NCBI RefSeq assembly: GCF_029227915.1
Contig: NC_079879.1
Coordinates: 23,268,501-23,332,500 of the forward strand
Length of the DNA: 64,000 nt
Direction of reading: 5' to 3'
Source of the DNA: Hydractinia symbiolongicarpus
Lineage: Eukaryota; Cnidaria; Hydrozoa; Anthoathecata; Hydractiniidae
Each line of letters opens with the position of its first letter. Position 1 is the stretch's first letter. Below the pieces are notes generated by a model that searched no databases, was not told the origin of the DNA, and saw only the letters and a list, made by a program, of their open reading frames with translations. Positions 23,240-34,517 of the stretch are shown here, in pieces. A program made the translations under genes and the position numbers.

Positions 23240-24849
23240 TTAAAAATCAATAATTGAATTAAAAATTCATATTGTCATCTGTCCATAAAAAAAAGGATTT
23301 CATGCTTGTGCCCAGGCTCCGTAATAACGGTTCAGGGGCGAAGGGACCCTGGCGGCGAGAATTAAAGCACCCAAACACAGTTTGATCTGAAATACTGTGG
23401 TCATTGTGGAAACGTACGTGTCCGCTGTGTACAGGTTTGACAGATTCTCCTTTGTCTCGGCTAGTGATCAATTCTTTCACATGCCAGCTACTGATGATGA
23501 TTTTGCTCGTGATTGTGTCTTTTTTTATCACCTTGAAATAATATATCGAAACTAACATTGAGAACAAATGCTGAATTTTAAAGTTAAGTTCTTGCTGTTA
23601 GGGACAAATCAAGCTGACAAAAGCTTGAAAAAAGGCGGTGATGGGTATGGTTTTCATGAAAGAGCGTGGTGAAATCCCTGCATAAGAACTCTGCTGCTTC
23701 AGGCGTAAAAAATTTGAAATGTATTTAGCAGACTTCGACTAAATACAATTGATAAAATTCGCGCCAATACTTTTCGTGTGCAAAAAAATGAATTTCCCGA
23801 TAAATAATTTTTGTGTACTTCGCCCAATATGTTGCAATCATCGAATATTCTCTTTTTAAGCTTTTAGACAATTTTTTGTGCATTTTTTTTACCTAAAAAG
23901 AAATCAACTTGCATGTTCTTTCTTCCATTCTTTAAAGTAATTTTGTGCTATTTTTTTTTGTTATTTACCGAATTTAATTTCACCTATTTTCCCCCTGCTA
24001 ATTCTTAATAGAATAGAAAAGTTGTTAGCGCGTTGCACAAAGCACAACAAAATTTGTATAATTTGTAAAAACTTATTCAAGAAACGAATATATACAAGAC
24101 TAAATATAAAGTATGTGTTTGTTTTACATGTATGAAAATATATATAAAAATCAAATAAAACATTTGGTGTTTTCTACTTTCTCCATACTTGTCACAACGC
24201 TAGCGGAATGGTACTTCCACAACCAGATTGATAATTTCCCTGAAAAAACAATTTTTTGATTTGAGGATGTTGTCAAATACGGTTTTCAGAATTTCAACGG
24301 GACATGAGAAATCAATCTCTTTTCCCTTATTTTTAATTACGGTGAATTTATGTTGAGAAATAAGGTCACCTCATGTAGTGATGTCACCATATTCATCAAC
24401 AGTTACCTTAGCATGCATTACACAACGTACATATGTACTATGGTTTTAAACTGCAAGAATCAACAACAAAAACTTCTACCGTCGCATAACCAATCCAAAG
24501 TTTAATGGTATAAACACTATCATCATCGATTCTTTTTATCTTGCAGTTCTTGTTCACTTTAAGGACTTTTTTACCCTTAACAATGACAATCCATTACATC
24601 TTTAATTTAATAACGCCTTTCGATCTCAATAACAGCGATTACACTGTTGAAAAAGAGTATTTCCTGAGAGATGTTTATATTGTCAATGATGAACCCTTTC
24701 GCAATTTTACTTGTTGTGAATGTTTTTAAAAAAATCTAGTTTTGATTAAGCGCCACACTAAAAAACTGCTGATCAAGAAAATGTATATGATGATAACATT
24801 TTGCTGAGTCAGCAAAGAGACACCAAAACCCCAAAAATTAAAAAAAAAA
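23240..24849. other. No supported gene
   Basis: The sequence is AT-rich. A short GC-richer block at 23320-23440 contains GGTTCAGGGGCGAAGGGACC, which looks like repeat DNA. Nothing else was recognised. Confidence 0.35.
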
Positions 24850-25279
24850 ATTATATACCTGTTGCCTTCATCGTATAGATCTTGAAACTCTGATCAAGAA
24901 GATGTATAGGATCATGTACTTTTTACGGACGGTTGCAGAGGTATTTGGGGTTTAAAGGTTTTTTGATGACGTCATCAACCCGTCCATTCCAAAATGATTG
25001 GGGACCCAGGTTTGGGAAACTTACTCAAATTGATCTCAAGTTGTAGTTACCCACGCAGCCTCAAAGTTTTCAGTGCATTGCAATGGCTTCACTGATGTTA
25101 ATATACTTTCCTTTGACGTCAATACTATTTTACCATTAAAGTTTAGTAAATTACAGAACAATTTTATGGGTGATGTTTTATAAACTTTATGAAAAAAATT
25201 GTGAAGAACATAATCTTCATTGAAAAAGTCACACACACACACACACAGACAGACAGAAGCTCCGTATTATTATAAGAGA
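24850..25279 (-). mobile_element. Non-autonomous Helitron copy, 5' end intact
   Basis: On minus it begins TCTCTTATAATAATACGG at 25279, followed by the CTGTCTGTCTGTGTG tract seen in the Helitron at 34518. Its body is the block containing CCTGTTGCCTTCATCGTATAG, also found at 33175, 44310 and 47047. The 3' hairpin is not evident, so the left end is approximate. Confidence 0.55.
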
Positions 25280-25284
25280 AGAAG

Positions 25285-25800
25285 ATTTGCCGAATTCCCG
25301 TGGAAAAATCCGTTGAATCCCTCATTGAATCGATGTACGGAATACCAAACAAAAACATTCAACAAGGTAATTGGAATTTTTAAAACTCACAATCTGCATT
25401 ATTATATTTTTATTTCCCCTAAAACAAAACATTTAAAAATATAAGCAGGTACAACAACAAAAATAAAAATAAAGTAAAAGGAAAAAGAAATAAAAATGCA
25501 AAATGTCCAACAAAATTGAAGGTGTCTAACAAACGTTATCTAAAAAGCTAAATCTGTTTAAACTATATACTTGCTTTGAAATTCCAGAAGTACACCAGGG
25601 ACAATAAATAGTATACCAGACATTAAAAAATCCAACATTTTCGTTAATATATACAAAAAGGTTATTACAAAATTTTCACAATGCATAGTTTGTAATGCAT
25701 CATACCAAATCAATTAATTTGAAACATGCTATTATTACATTATATAAAATAATAAAAATATTCATGTCGTTCACGTCTTCAGATATAATTGTAATATCAA
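25285..25800 (-). mobile_element. Truncated Helitron related to 59185-61027
   Basis: It has GCCGAATTCCCGTGGAAAAA, then CCCTCATTGAATCG, AACTATATACTTGCTTTG, GTACACCAGGGA and TTTGTAATGCATCATACCAA, in the same order as 59189-59670. The terminal CTRR has decayed to CAAA on minus. The 5' half is missing. Confidence 0.55.
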
Positions 25801-25865
25801 ACGTACTTTTACCTAAAAGAGAGCTGGATTTAACGTTTGTGGAAAAAGATGAGCCAAAGATTTAA

Positions 25866-26258
25866 AAAAGTGAAAGAAACTGTGATGCTGATAACGCAGG
25901 TTATTGTAAGGATGACAAAGCTATAGAAAAAGGCAAAGGTAATTTTGACAAGAGTTTATCGACTAAACTATTTTTTTCTCTCCTGCTAGCCATTAAAACG
26001 TTTTTACTTTGCGTTTTTTCTGGGGTGGTCAGGCTTGCTATGACGATTTATGCATTTACTGTAGTACCATTTGTGCCATGGGTTCACATATGGGCGTTTT
26101 TATTAATTGTTGTAATGACTAAGAATGTAGTAAAATTGTTTGTTGGAAAAAAGCCCTCTGCAACATCACCGTTGTTCCACGAACTGATTCTTCCTAATGC
26201 GTTTTGTGTAGGGTTTGGTCGATTATTTCAGCAAATAATTCCTCAGACTGGCACTTGA
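25866..26258 (+). CDS. Hypothetical membrane protein ORF without ATG start
   Basis: The frame is open from 25866 (after TAA 25863-25865) to TGA 26258. The first part is charged and Cys-containing (CDADNAGYCKDDKAIEKGKG). Two strongly hydrophobic segments follow (LFFSLLLAIKTFLLCVFSGV and YAFTVVPFVPWVHIWAFLLI), then a C-tail. The first Met lies inside the hydrophobic part, so this is probably one exon of a larger gene or a relic. I do not recognise it. Confidence 0.3.
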   Translation, partial: KSERNCDADNAGYCKDDKAIEKGKGNFDKSLSTKLFFSLLLAIKTFLLCVFSGVVRLAMTIYAFTVVPFVPWVHIWAFLLIVVMTKNVVKLFVGKKPSATSPLFHELILPNAFCVGFGRLFQQIIPQTGT

Positions 26259-26989
26259 AATTTTTTGCGTGATTTAACAATTTGGTTTTGGACTGTATTT
26301 TATTCCATTGAAAACAGTGATAGTAAAATTGAGAGATGGATCACAAATGATTTTAATACTGCTGTAAAAATATGAAACATTCCTATAAATGTGTAAAATA
26401 TTCGGTGTTTTTTGTATATTTGTGCTCGTGTGTAAAATAGTAGATAGTTGGGAAAAAACATGTTTAAAATATTGTAAAATATAGCTTCTGTTTAATAAGC
26501 TGATTTATTTCTTTAATAACCCTGATGCGATAGCAAATGATGCTTAGCTATCTAGATTTGGCTCCAAAAATTATCTGTGCCCAAACTTCCTAACATTGTT
26601 CTTAAAACTCCAAAAGTTGTCTAGCTCTGCACTCTCTTCACCTAAAATACGGAAACTTTTCACCTCCAAAAAAATTGTTATGACGTCAAACCGAATCGCC
26701 GAATACTTTAGCTTTACTTATTCCTATTCTTTTGAGGTTTATTTTCAGTTTGGTATACTATTATCCATTTGTATTTGGTGTTGTGGCTATCTAGCTAGCC
26801 CTTTTTAGCTACTTCTAACTGAAAAATGAAAGCAGTCAAATACAGTTTGGCTACTAACAACATTCCTAATACTAATTATACGAAATACAGTCAGGTGGCT
26901 GCAGCTTTTGTTACTGTAATGAACATTTTTCTGCAAAATAAAATTGCTGTGTATTTTTCTTAACTGGACCGGGTAATGCCAGGCTATTT

Positions 26990-27715
26990 CCTGTTTTTTT
27001 TTTAAACTGAAGTTGCGATAAAGTTTTTTGAAAAATGATGTTACGCCTATACTCATGTGCGACACGTCTCCAATCTGTGTTTCTCTTTCAGCTTAAAATG
27101 TCAATAGTTATTTTTTGCAAAATTTATTGCACTGGAAACAGAATAAATTGTGTACGCTTCACTTGATTTACTACATACTTGCCTGAATGTGTGGCACAGT
27201 TGACGGCTCTTATTAATCACTCATTTGGGTGTTCAACGCCGGCACAGTTACTTGCGGCTTAACCCAGCGTTTCAACAGAGTGTATCCTGTGTTTTGTAAA
27301 CCAAAGCTGCAATACAGTTTTTTTAAAACGGGTATTAAGCCTAAACGCATGTGCGACACGGTTTACCTGTACTAAGCGCACAGCTCGGTGTCACGATTAA
27401 TTCTTTAACTTTCACAGACAATTATTCCGCAAAATAAAATAATATTGACCGATTGTTTTTGCTGTGACGGTGTAACAACGGTATGTAATTTCTGTTTTTA
27501 TTTCAGATTTCGTTGCGGGAAAGTTATTTTTTACAAAATAATATACAGTCGCAACACAATAATGGTGTATGCGCACAGTCGCAACACTATAATGGTGTAT
27601 GCGCTTTACTTGATTTACCACATACTGCATACCTGTGCAAAATCGCACCACCTGATCGTGTTCAACGCCCGGTCACACCTTTACTTGTGGCTTAATCCGG
27701 CGGTTCGACGGCCGG
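26990..27715 (+). repeat. Diverged direct duplication with inner 30-bp duplication
   Basis: Blocks around 27010-27250 (CATGTGCGACACG, TTTACTACATACTTGCCTG, GTTCAACGCCGGCACAGTTA) recur at 27300-27700. A second, 30-bp duplication sits at 27546-27605 (CAGTCGCAACACAATAATGG twice). Related sequence lies inverted at about 48950-49110. Each copy sits next to a mini-Helitron train. Confidence 0.55.
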
Positions 27716-27728
27716 GTTTCCCGGCGTG

Positions 27729-28131
27729 TCTCTTTAATATTACCCGTATTTTGTCTGCCTGTCCGCGAAAGCCGCGTCCTGTTACGGAAACACGAAATGC
27801 GATATAAAAAGGACGGGCGACCCCATGGATTTTTCCATAGGTTAACGGCTAGTCTCTTTAATAATAAACTTATTTTGTCTGTCCCTGCGCGGACCCGTGC
27901 TACGGAAACACGAATATCAAAGCGATATATTTTTATCCACTTTGTTACGACGGGTAAATTTAAAGGACTGGCGAACCCGTGGATTTTTTCACGGGAAAAC
28001 GACTAGTCTATATTATAATACCGTATACGTCTGTCTGTCATGCAAAATGGTACCGCATGTATCGAGACGCACTCAATGTGGCATAAAAATGACTTGCGAA
28101 CCCGTGGATTTTTCCACATGTCACCGACTAG
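27729..28131 (+). mobile_element. Tandem train of three mini-Helitrons
   Basis: Units are 27729-27852 (124 bp), 27853-28006 (154 bp) and 28007-28131 (125 bp). Each starts TCTCTTTAATA or TCTATATTATAATA. Each ends with a GTGGATTTTTCCAC-type hairpin followed about 10 nt later by CTAG. At the two internal junctions CTAG abuts the next TC directly. Confidence 0.8.
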
Positions 28132-31100
28132 TACGTCCAATGAGCTGATTTATCCTTCTAATGAGCTGATTTATACTATCCTAAAAATTTATATTTATGC
28201 TGAAACTAAGGTACTGCTAAAGTTACCGAAGAAGAATGTTAATTTAGCACAAACCTTTTTCTCAGAATGGTAAAGCATTGGTTCCAGAAAAGTAAAGGGT
28301 AAATACATTTTTGTAAAAGAAATTTTTCACTGCATCAGAAAAAAACGCTAATAAAAAAGAACATCTGATGTTGTGGGTTGGGTATGAACAGTTGATTGCA
28401 GATTGATATTGTTGGTTGCGTGTTTGTTCTTTTTCTGCATCTCCACATCCGATTTCATTTTTCTGCGATTGAAAGTCGGATTTCTTTGATCGGTCACCTT
28501 TCCATTTTTTCTTGCACATTTAGCAACACTTGCAGCATGTAGGTCAGCGTACAAAAAGGTATAGCTTGTATTGGACCAGTTAGACCTGTCCATGTAGGTT
28601 CCTGATCCTTCCTATGTACTTTACTTGATTAAACATTTAGATAAACCGTGTTGCACGTTCGGTCAGAGCACCTTAGTACCGGTATAAGGTCTGTCGCAAA
28701 CCCAGTGGAGTGCTTACGTCATTTCTGCTGTAATATGTTTTTTAAAAAGTTAATTTTTCGTAACTTCAGTAAAAAAAATAACAGAGGCTACAACTTGTTC
28801 TAGCCCGGTCATAGCAAAAATAGTTGGTCTTCAGAATTTTTTTTAGGCAAGTTTCATAAATGGTATATAAAACTAAATAAACCTGCACAAGTATTTGCAA
28901 ATAAGTATTAAAAATGCCTTAGAGCGAACGATAATTACAGACATATTTATAGCTACCGTTCGTAAGAAAAAAGACGAGGCAGATCAAAGCGTTTGGAAAA
29001 TAAATTGCGGATGTGATGCTTCGTGAGAAAAAGTAGCGCCACTATTTTTTTCTTTAGCAGGAATTTAGGCAGAAACTGGACGAGTTCATGAGAGGGGAGA
29101 GGAAAAAGAGTTTACTCTTATCTAAGTATATGACAGACATATTTAAATTGATTACGTTGATTGATTGATTAAGTTAATTATGCCACATTTCTGTTCGATG
29201 TTACAAGTTCCATGGATAGCAAGAGGTAATACGTAATATTTAACATATTGCATAATCCTGCTGAAAATTTAACAAGTGTGACATTTTAAGACCACTAAAG
29301 AGCCCCAGTTAGAGGAAGATTCGCTAAGAGGGACATTCACTAAGTGGGGCATTCGCTAAGTGGAACGAATTTTCCCTTAAGTGTCTCATTTAACGCGAGT
29401 GTACTTTTTGATGCAAAATCTCATTGCTAATTTTCACCAAACAATTATTAAAACTGGATACTACGTAAGAATTTGATATCAAACAAAACAAGGTTTAGCA
29501 TAGTTCTCCGGCAATTTGTTAACGAATTTCTCTTAGCAACCGTTCAGCAGTTTTTAGTAACTTAAGTAGCTACTGGGTGGTCAAAAGTAGAGTTGCTTTG
29601 AAAAATTATTTTTCCTCCCCTGCCTTGTTTTTACTATGTTGCATGGTTATGATAGTTACTGAGTTTTAATATTTGTCGTTTGGACACCTGTATCCCAAGT
29701 TCTCAGGTCCTCGACCTATCAGAGCTTAAGATATTGGCTATTACTAGAAACTATCCCTAAAAATCTCTACGAAATCCTTTATATTCCGAAAACATAATAA
29801 CATTCTTTAGGATTATCTTTAGAACTTAAAACATACAACACATATTTTGTTTCAGGGGAATTATCCTGTAAATCTTGAACCCTTTTAAACGCAATATATT
29901 GAATAACATTTATTTGTCTTTCAGAAACTTTAAACAGAATGTGAAAAATGGAAAGTATTTTAAGTTTTCAATGAAGATGCTGACATCAGCAAAAATTTAT
30001 TTCGGCCATTTTGCTCCTTTTATGACGTACTATAGGTGTGCCAAGTTTGATTTATTTAGAGATGCCTATCAAAAGTTATTATGGAGGTGGGGGCGGAGTT
30101 CCTCTACCTTCCCCCCTCTCCCTGTCATAACTTGTTCAAACAACTCCGAACCAAATTGGGTTAATTGCCAGTTACAAATCTAGAGGTAATTGTTAGAACA
30201 AAAATATCTTACCGAATATCCCTCAACATTCTAGGTTTAAATTAAATCTCGGAAAGTCACGGATTTTATACCACATTGGCACCCAATGTTGTATAAAATG
30301 AACACGGTTTTTAAAAATTTTTATCATTTGTGACCTTTCGTAGCTGCAGTATACGATTGGCAGCAAGTGTATTAATACAGGAAATTAGCGGCGGGTTTAA
30401 GAACGAAATAGTTTTAACTATGCGACAATTTCTTTGTGTGAAGTTGAGCTCCTTACAATAAGACATATTCATGCATTCAAAAAGAAATTCCATTCTCAGT
30501 GCACAAATTTAGCAAAAGTTGAGATATGGTGTTGAAAAGCATAGAAAGAACAACGCAATGTGAGATAAAAAACAAAATAGTCATCCTATCCTTTGTTTAT
30601 GCGATTATTACATTTATGTTCTTATTGCTAGTTAAGGGATTGTGTTTATAAAAAATATGTTAGATTTAGTACGAAGAATCAACAAACAAAACACGCATTT
30701 TTGCCTTACATTTCTTGAGTTGTGAACTATGAGGGATTCTTTTATTCGGTGAGGTTATAATTTTTTTTTTAATCATATCGTCGTTAGCTCGTGGATCGTA
30801 CATATTTTCTGCATCGCTATTTCACGCATTCTTGCTTGCCTGTTACCTTGAAGTAATTAAATTTAATTAGGTGAGAGGGTTTACCTGTTATGGGAGGTAC
30901 AATTATTACAGCGTTTCCATTACAAAACCACCAAATTTTATATTGGCTAATGGACAGACAGACATCAATTCTTATAATATAGGTATGGAATGTTGTTTTA
31001 ATTGGTTGTTCCATTTCTTCCTCCAAAGTTGTTCAAGACGATTTTTGTTTGCAGTAAAATTTTTTATATCTAGTAAACAAACTGAACAAATGTGCTCCAC

Positions 31101-33110
31101 CACAAATTTATTTAATTTTGTTTTTGCGCAAAATAAAAAACGCGATTTATTGTTAAAATTTCGAACTAGTATTAATTCGCATGAAACATGAAAAGCACTC
31201 ATTAAATATAAGCTAAATACAAAAGGAAAAGTTTTCAATAGGTTTTCGTTGCCTAACTCAACGGAAGAAGTAACTTTGTTAATGGACAACTAGTGACAGA
31301 CAACAAGTTCTATCTTATTTTTATTGTGTGTAAGTATAATAGTTTTGTTTCTAAGCGTACGTCATTATAAGTTTCTGCATAATATAAAAAAATTTAAGTA
31401 ATTACTCTCATGTTACTCTCATGCCTTATGACCTTTGGTAATTCAGGTAAGTGGTTAAAAGGTAAACGATCAACTATCGATGCATAAGGAAGAATACTAT
31501 GAGAATCTAAGCGGGTGCTGACGGATTTCTATGAAAGGGACGACAAACGCAAAGATATTTTGTGCCTGTTACGTGCTTCACAGAGTATGAAAAGAAAGAC
31601 CTTAAAAATCGTAAAAAAATATATAATAAATGGGTAGCAAAGGAAATTCAACATTCGAATAGTTTGACACTGCAGTGGTCCTGGTATTTTCCATGGCCCT
31701 ATGACCATGGCCCTCACAGGAAAAAAGTGCGAAAGAAGAGTAAAATTAGACGGATATCGACCACTTGTCACACATGGTTAATAAAATATCGATTAGGGTT
31801 CATTATTAAGAGGAGTAATAACACTACGCAGGATGTTATGTCTCTCAGGGTTAAAAGATAAAAGCGATAAAACGGTGTTGCTAAAGAAACTCCAAAATGT
31901 CTACTCTTAAGCAATATAAACACAGGATACTCACCAACTTTCATAAGAAGAAGGTTCCACAGAATCCTTGTGAGTGCAGAGCGATCCTAAAAGTTGGGGT
32001 GTATATGTGCAAAGAAAAGACGGGTATGCCAAAACAAGGAGGTTTCATGGCGCTAGCTATCTTAGCGACTCTGACGATGATGACTAGATCTACGCCGAGT
32101 TGTAGTACGGTAGCAGGGTTGATCTAGTAGTTTTTCCAATTGATTTTGTGAATGCTCAGAGACATACACAAAAAGACATGGAAAAAAGTGCTCGCAATGT
32201 GAACACTCTTTATCTCTAGCCAATTTCAATATTAATCAACCTACTGGACAACCAACTAACATGTGCACCTAGATAACGTCAAGGTGTCAAAGGAAAGTAG
32301 TGAATGTCAGCATAGAAAATAAAGCAGCCATTATTCACCCTGCGATTCCACTAGATACTTGTACGGACGCGTTATCATCAGAATTTAAAATGCACTAATG
32401 TGGAATACAAAGATAGCTTTGAAAGATTATCTTGATAGGTGTTGCAGTATACAACTGTTAAGAGCAAAGACACACGTGTTTAACATAATTTATTTTCAAT
32501 ATTAATACTATCTAAATTCCTCTTTCGTACTTATTTTTAACATGCTTTCCATTGCAGTATGTGCTATTCATTGTAGTGTGTACTCGTTGTAACAACAACT
32601 ACAGAGCGAGACAAATTCTATTTCAAAACTAAGACCTGACGGTGTTGGGATTGGAGAACGTGAAAAAAGACATCGTAACACGTGCTGCAGTACGTAAGAA
32701 ACCCTGCAAACTTTGTCGTGATGTCAAGATTGTACATGCTACGCTATGATAATGAACCTCCACATTGGTAAAGTTCAGGGATACAACAATTACCTCCTGA
32801 TAGCACGAGCTAGTGTAGAGTGGAGTACCCAAGGCAATGTGAATAAGGTAGCAAAGACTTTATTAAACTAAACTCAAGGAACTTGGCAATTTTTTCGAAA
32901 TAACGAAAAATAACGAAAGTGACACTACAGTACTGAATGTTTTTCCTTAGTATTAATTAAAATCCCATTATTGCCTAAAAAAGGTATAGAAATAACGGTA
33001 GAAACGCGGAAAAAAAATCAAGTTAACGTTAATTAAGAAAAGCACCGCGATTATATTATTACTTCGACATCTAGCTAACCGGTTTAAATAATACTCTCTA
33101 ACCCCACAGC
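28132..33110. other. No supported gene; dispersed repeats
   Basis: Several open stretches of 80-105 codons were inspected (28262-28593, 29875-30183, 30871-31289, 31562-31861, 32629-32832). None shows a recognisable domain, and several overlap on opposite strands. A repeat shared with 19540-20100 lies at 29640-30250. A short block of TTCGCTAAG-containing repeats is at 29320-29370. Confidence 0.4.
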
Positions 33111-33117
33111 AAAGTTT

Positions 33118-33132
33118 CCCCCCCCCCCCCCC
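33118..33132 (+). repeat. Poly-C tract
   Basis: Fifteen consecutive C residues at the left edge of Helitron-derived sequence. Confidence 0.9.
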
Positions 33133-33149
33133 TCCAAAGTAAAAAAAAT

Positions 33150-33356
33150 TGTTGTTTGTATTGAAATTCTTATACCCGTTGCCTTTATCGCATAGATCTT
33201 AAAACACTGATGAAGTAAATGTATAGGTTCATGTACTTCTGACAAACGATTGAAGAGATATTGGGATTTAAAGGTTTTTTAACTCAGGTTTGGGAAATTT
33301 ATCCGAATTGGTCCCAGGTCCGTAGTTACGCACGCAGTGAAAAATGACTGACGTCA
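33150..33356 (-). mobile_element. Helitron fragment (CCTTTATCGCATAG block)
   Basis: Sequence colinear with 24860-25060 and 47047-47275, ending at GACTGACGTCAC. It abuts the 3' side of the Helitron that hosts the copia element. Confidence 0.5.
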
Positions 33357-34187
33357 CCTGAATTCACTGAATCTCTCATCAAATCGATGTAAGGGATACC
33401 AAAAAAAATATACAACACAGTAATTTCAATTTTCAAAACTCAAATTTCAACCTTGACCCTGGGCTCTTTGTCTGTTTTATAATGGCAAAAAGAGAAAAGA
33501 GCCCTGATATCGAGGTTGCTCACAATCGGCATTATTCTATGTTTGTAACCGCTGAAACAAAACGTCTAAAAATATAAGCATGTGCAACAACAACAAAAGA
33601 ATAACATAAAAGTGGAAAATGTCCAAAAAAATCAAAGGTGTCTAACAACCGTTACGTAAAAAGCGAAATACGCTAACACTATATACTTGCTTTGCCATTC
33701 CAAAAGGACATTAGGTAAAAAAAGGATACCAAACATTAAAAAAAAAATCTAACATCTTTCAGTTTATTGCATACGGCAACCCTTCCAAAGTTATACCCAA
33801 AATATAAGAAAAATAATAGTTGAAAACACATAAAAGAGAAATATAAAAAATGGAATCATTTGGTATATTGTATATCTACCGAAATATTTCGATCCAAAAT
33901 ATTAAAAGAACAGGCCCAAACTTATAATCCAGAAAATCACGCATAAAATCAAAGAAGATAACAATGCAGTGTTTTCGAATTTAAGGATCGAATATATTTC
34001 AAACGATCGTAACATTACAGATGTAAACAATGATTTAAGCTTAGGTTTTAGGTTTTGGTTTTTTATAACGACATCAAAACTGAATCACACAGTCTGCAGT
34101 GTTAAAAACAGCAATAACGGAAAAATTACTTTTTACAGTTTATGTAAATTCTTCTCTAGGATATACACGCCGTTTTTATAAGAATAG

Positions 34188-34465
34188 TGTTGAAAATAGG
34201 CACTCTTGCCGCAAGAACATTCTAGAACCTTGTGTACTATCTAGAAATATAAGGGACATTGGAGAATATTCCAGAAATAAGATAACTATACTAGAAACTA
34301 CTAATAGTAAATATAGAACATCTGGAATATACTAGAACATTCTAAAGTATCTTATCTGTAATATATAAATAGGAGAACGTCTTGTAAATTTTAGAGTCAT
34401 AGAGTCATAAAGTTATTGGAGCAGTCGAAGCAACTCTGCAAATATATAAAGTTTACATTTCAACA
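34188..34465 (+). repeat. 5' LTR of copia element
   Basis: It is 278 bp with terminal TGTTGAAA/TTTCAACA inverted repeats. It contains heat-shock-element-like GAA/TTC arrays, a TATATAAATAG promoter motif at about 34362-34372, and a TSD copy immediately upstream. Confidence 0.95.
34214..34342 (+). promoter_or_regulatory. Heat-shock elements in the copia LTR
   Basis: Units of GAA and TTC alternate at exact 5-bp spacing. At 34215-34227 the order is GAA-CA-TTC-TA-GAA. At 34264-34276 it is GAA-TA-TTC-CA-GAA. At 34325-34342 it is GAA, a TAC variant, GAA, then TTC. Three-unit arrays are the canonical HSF-trimer site. All three lie 20-150 bp upstream of TATATAAATAG. The 3' LTR carries the same sites 8379 bp downstream. 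Confidence 0.7.
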
Positions 34466-34481
34466 GGTTATGGGCCCAGTC
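34466..34481 (+). promoter_or_regulatory. Primer-binding site, initiator tRNA-Met half
   Basis: GGTTATGGGCCCAG directly follows the LTR and is complementary to the anticodon stem-loop of metazoan initiator tRNA-Met (CTGGGCCCATAACC). Priming from an internal cut in tRNA-iMet is known for Drosophila copia. Confidence 0.85.
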
Positions 34482-34517
34482 TATGCCCAAGAAGATTGAA
34501 TATTTACAGAAATAATA

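Noticed and set aside
29875-30183. 102-codon open frame
   Set aside because: Lies in the repeat shared with 19540-20100, where the frame is not conserved.
30817-31289. Overlapping open frames of about 70-106 codons on both strands
   Set aside because: Mutually overlapping, with low-complexity composition and no domain; expected by chance in AT-rich DNA.
31562-31861. 99-codon basic open frame
   Set aside because: No motif, and the opposite strand is also open. Composition alone does not support a gene.
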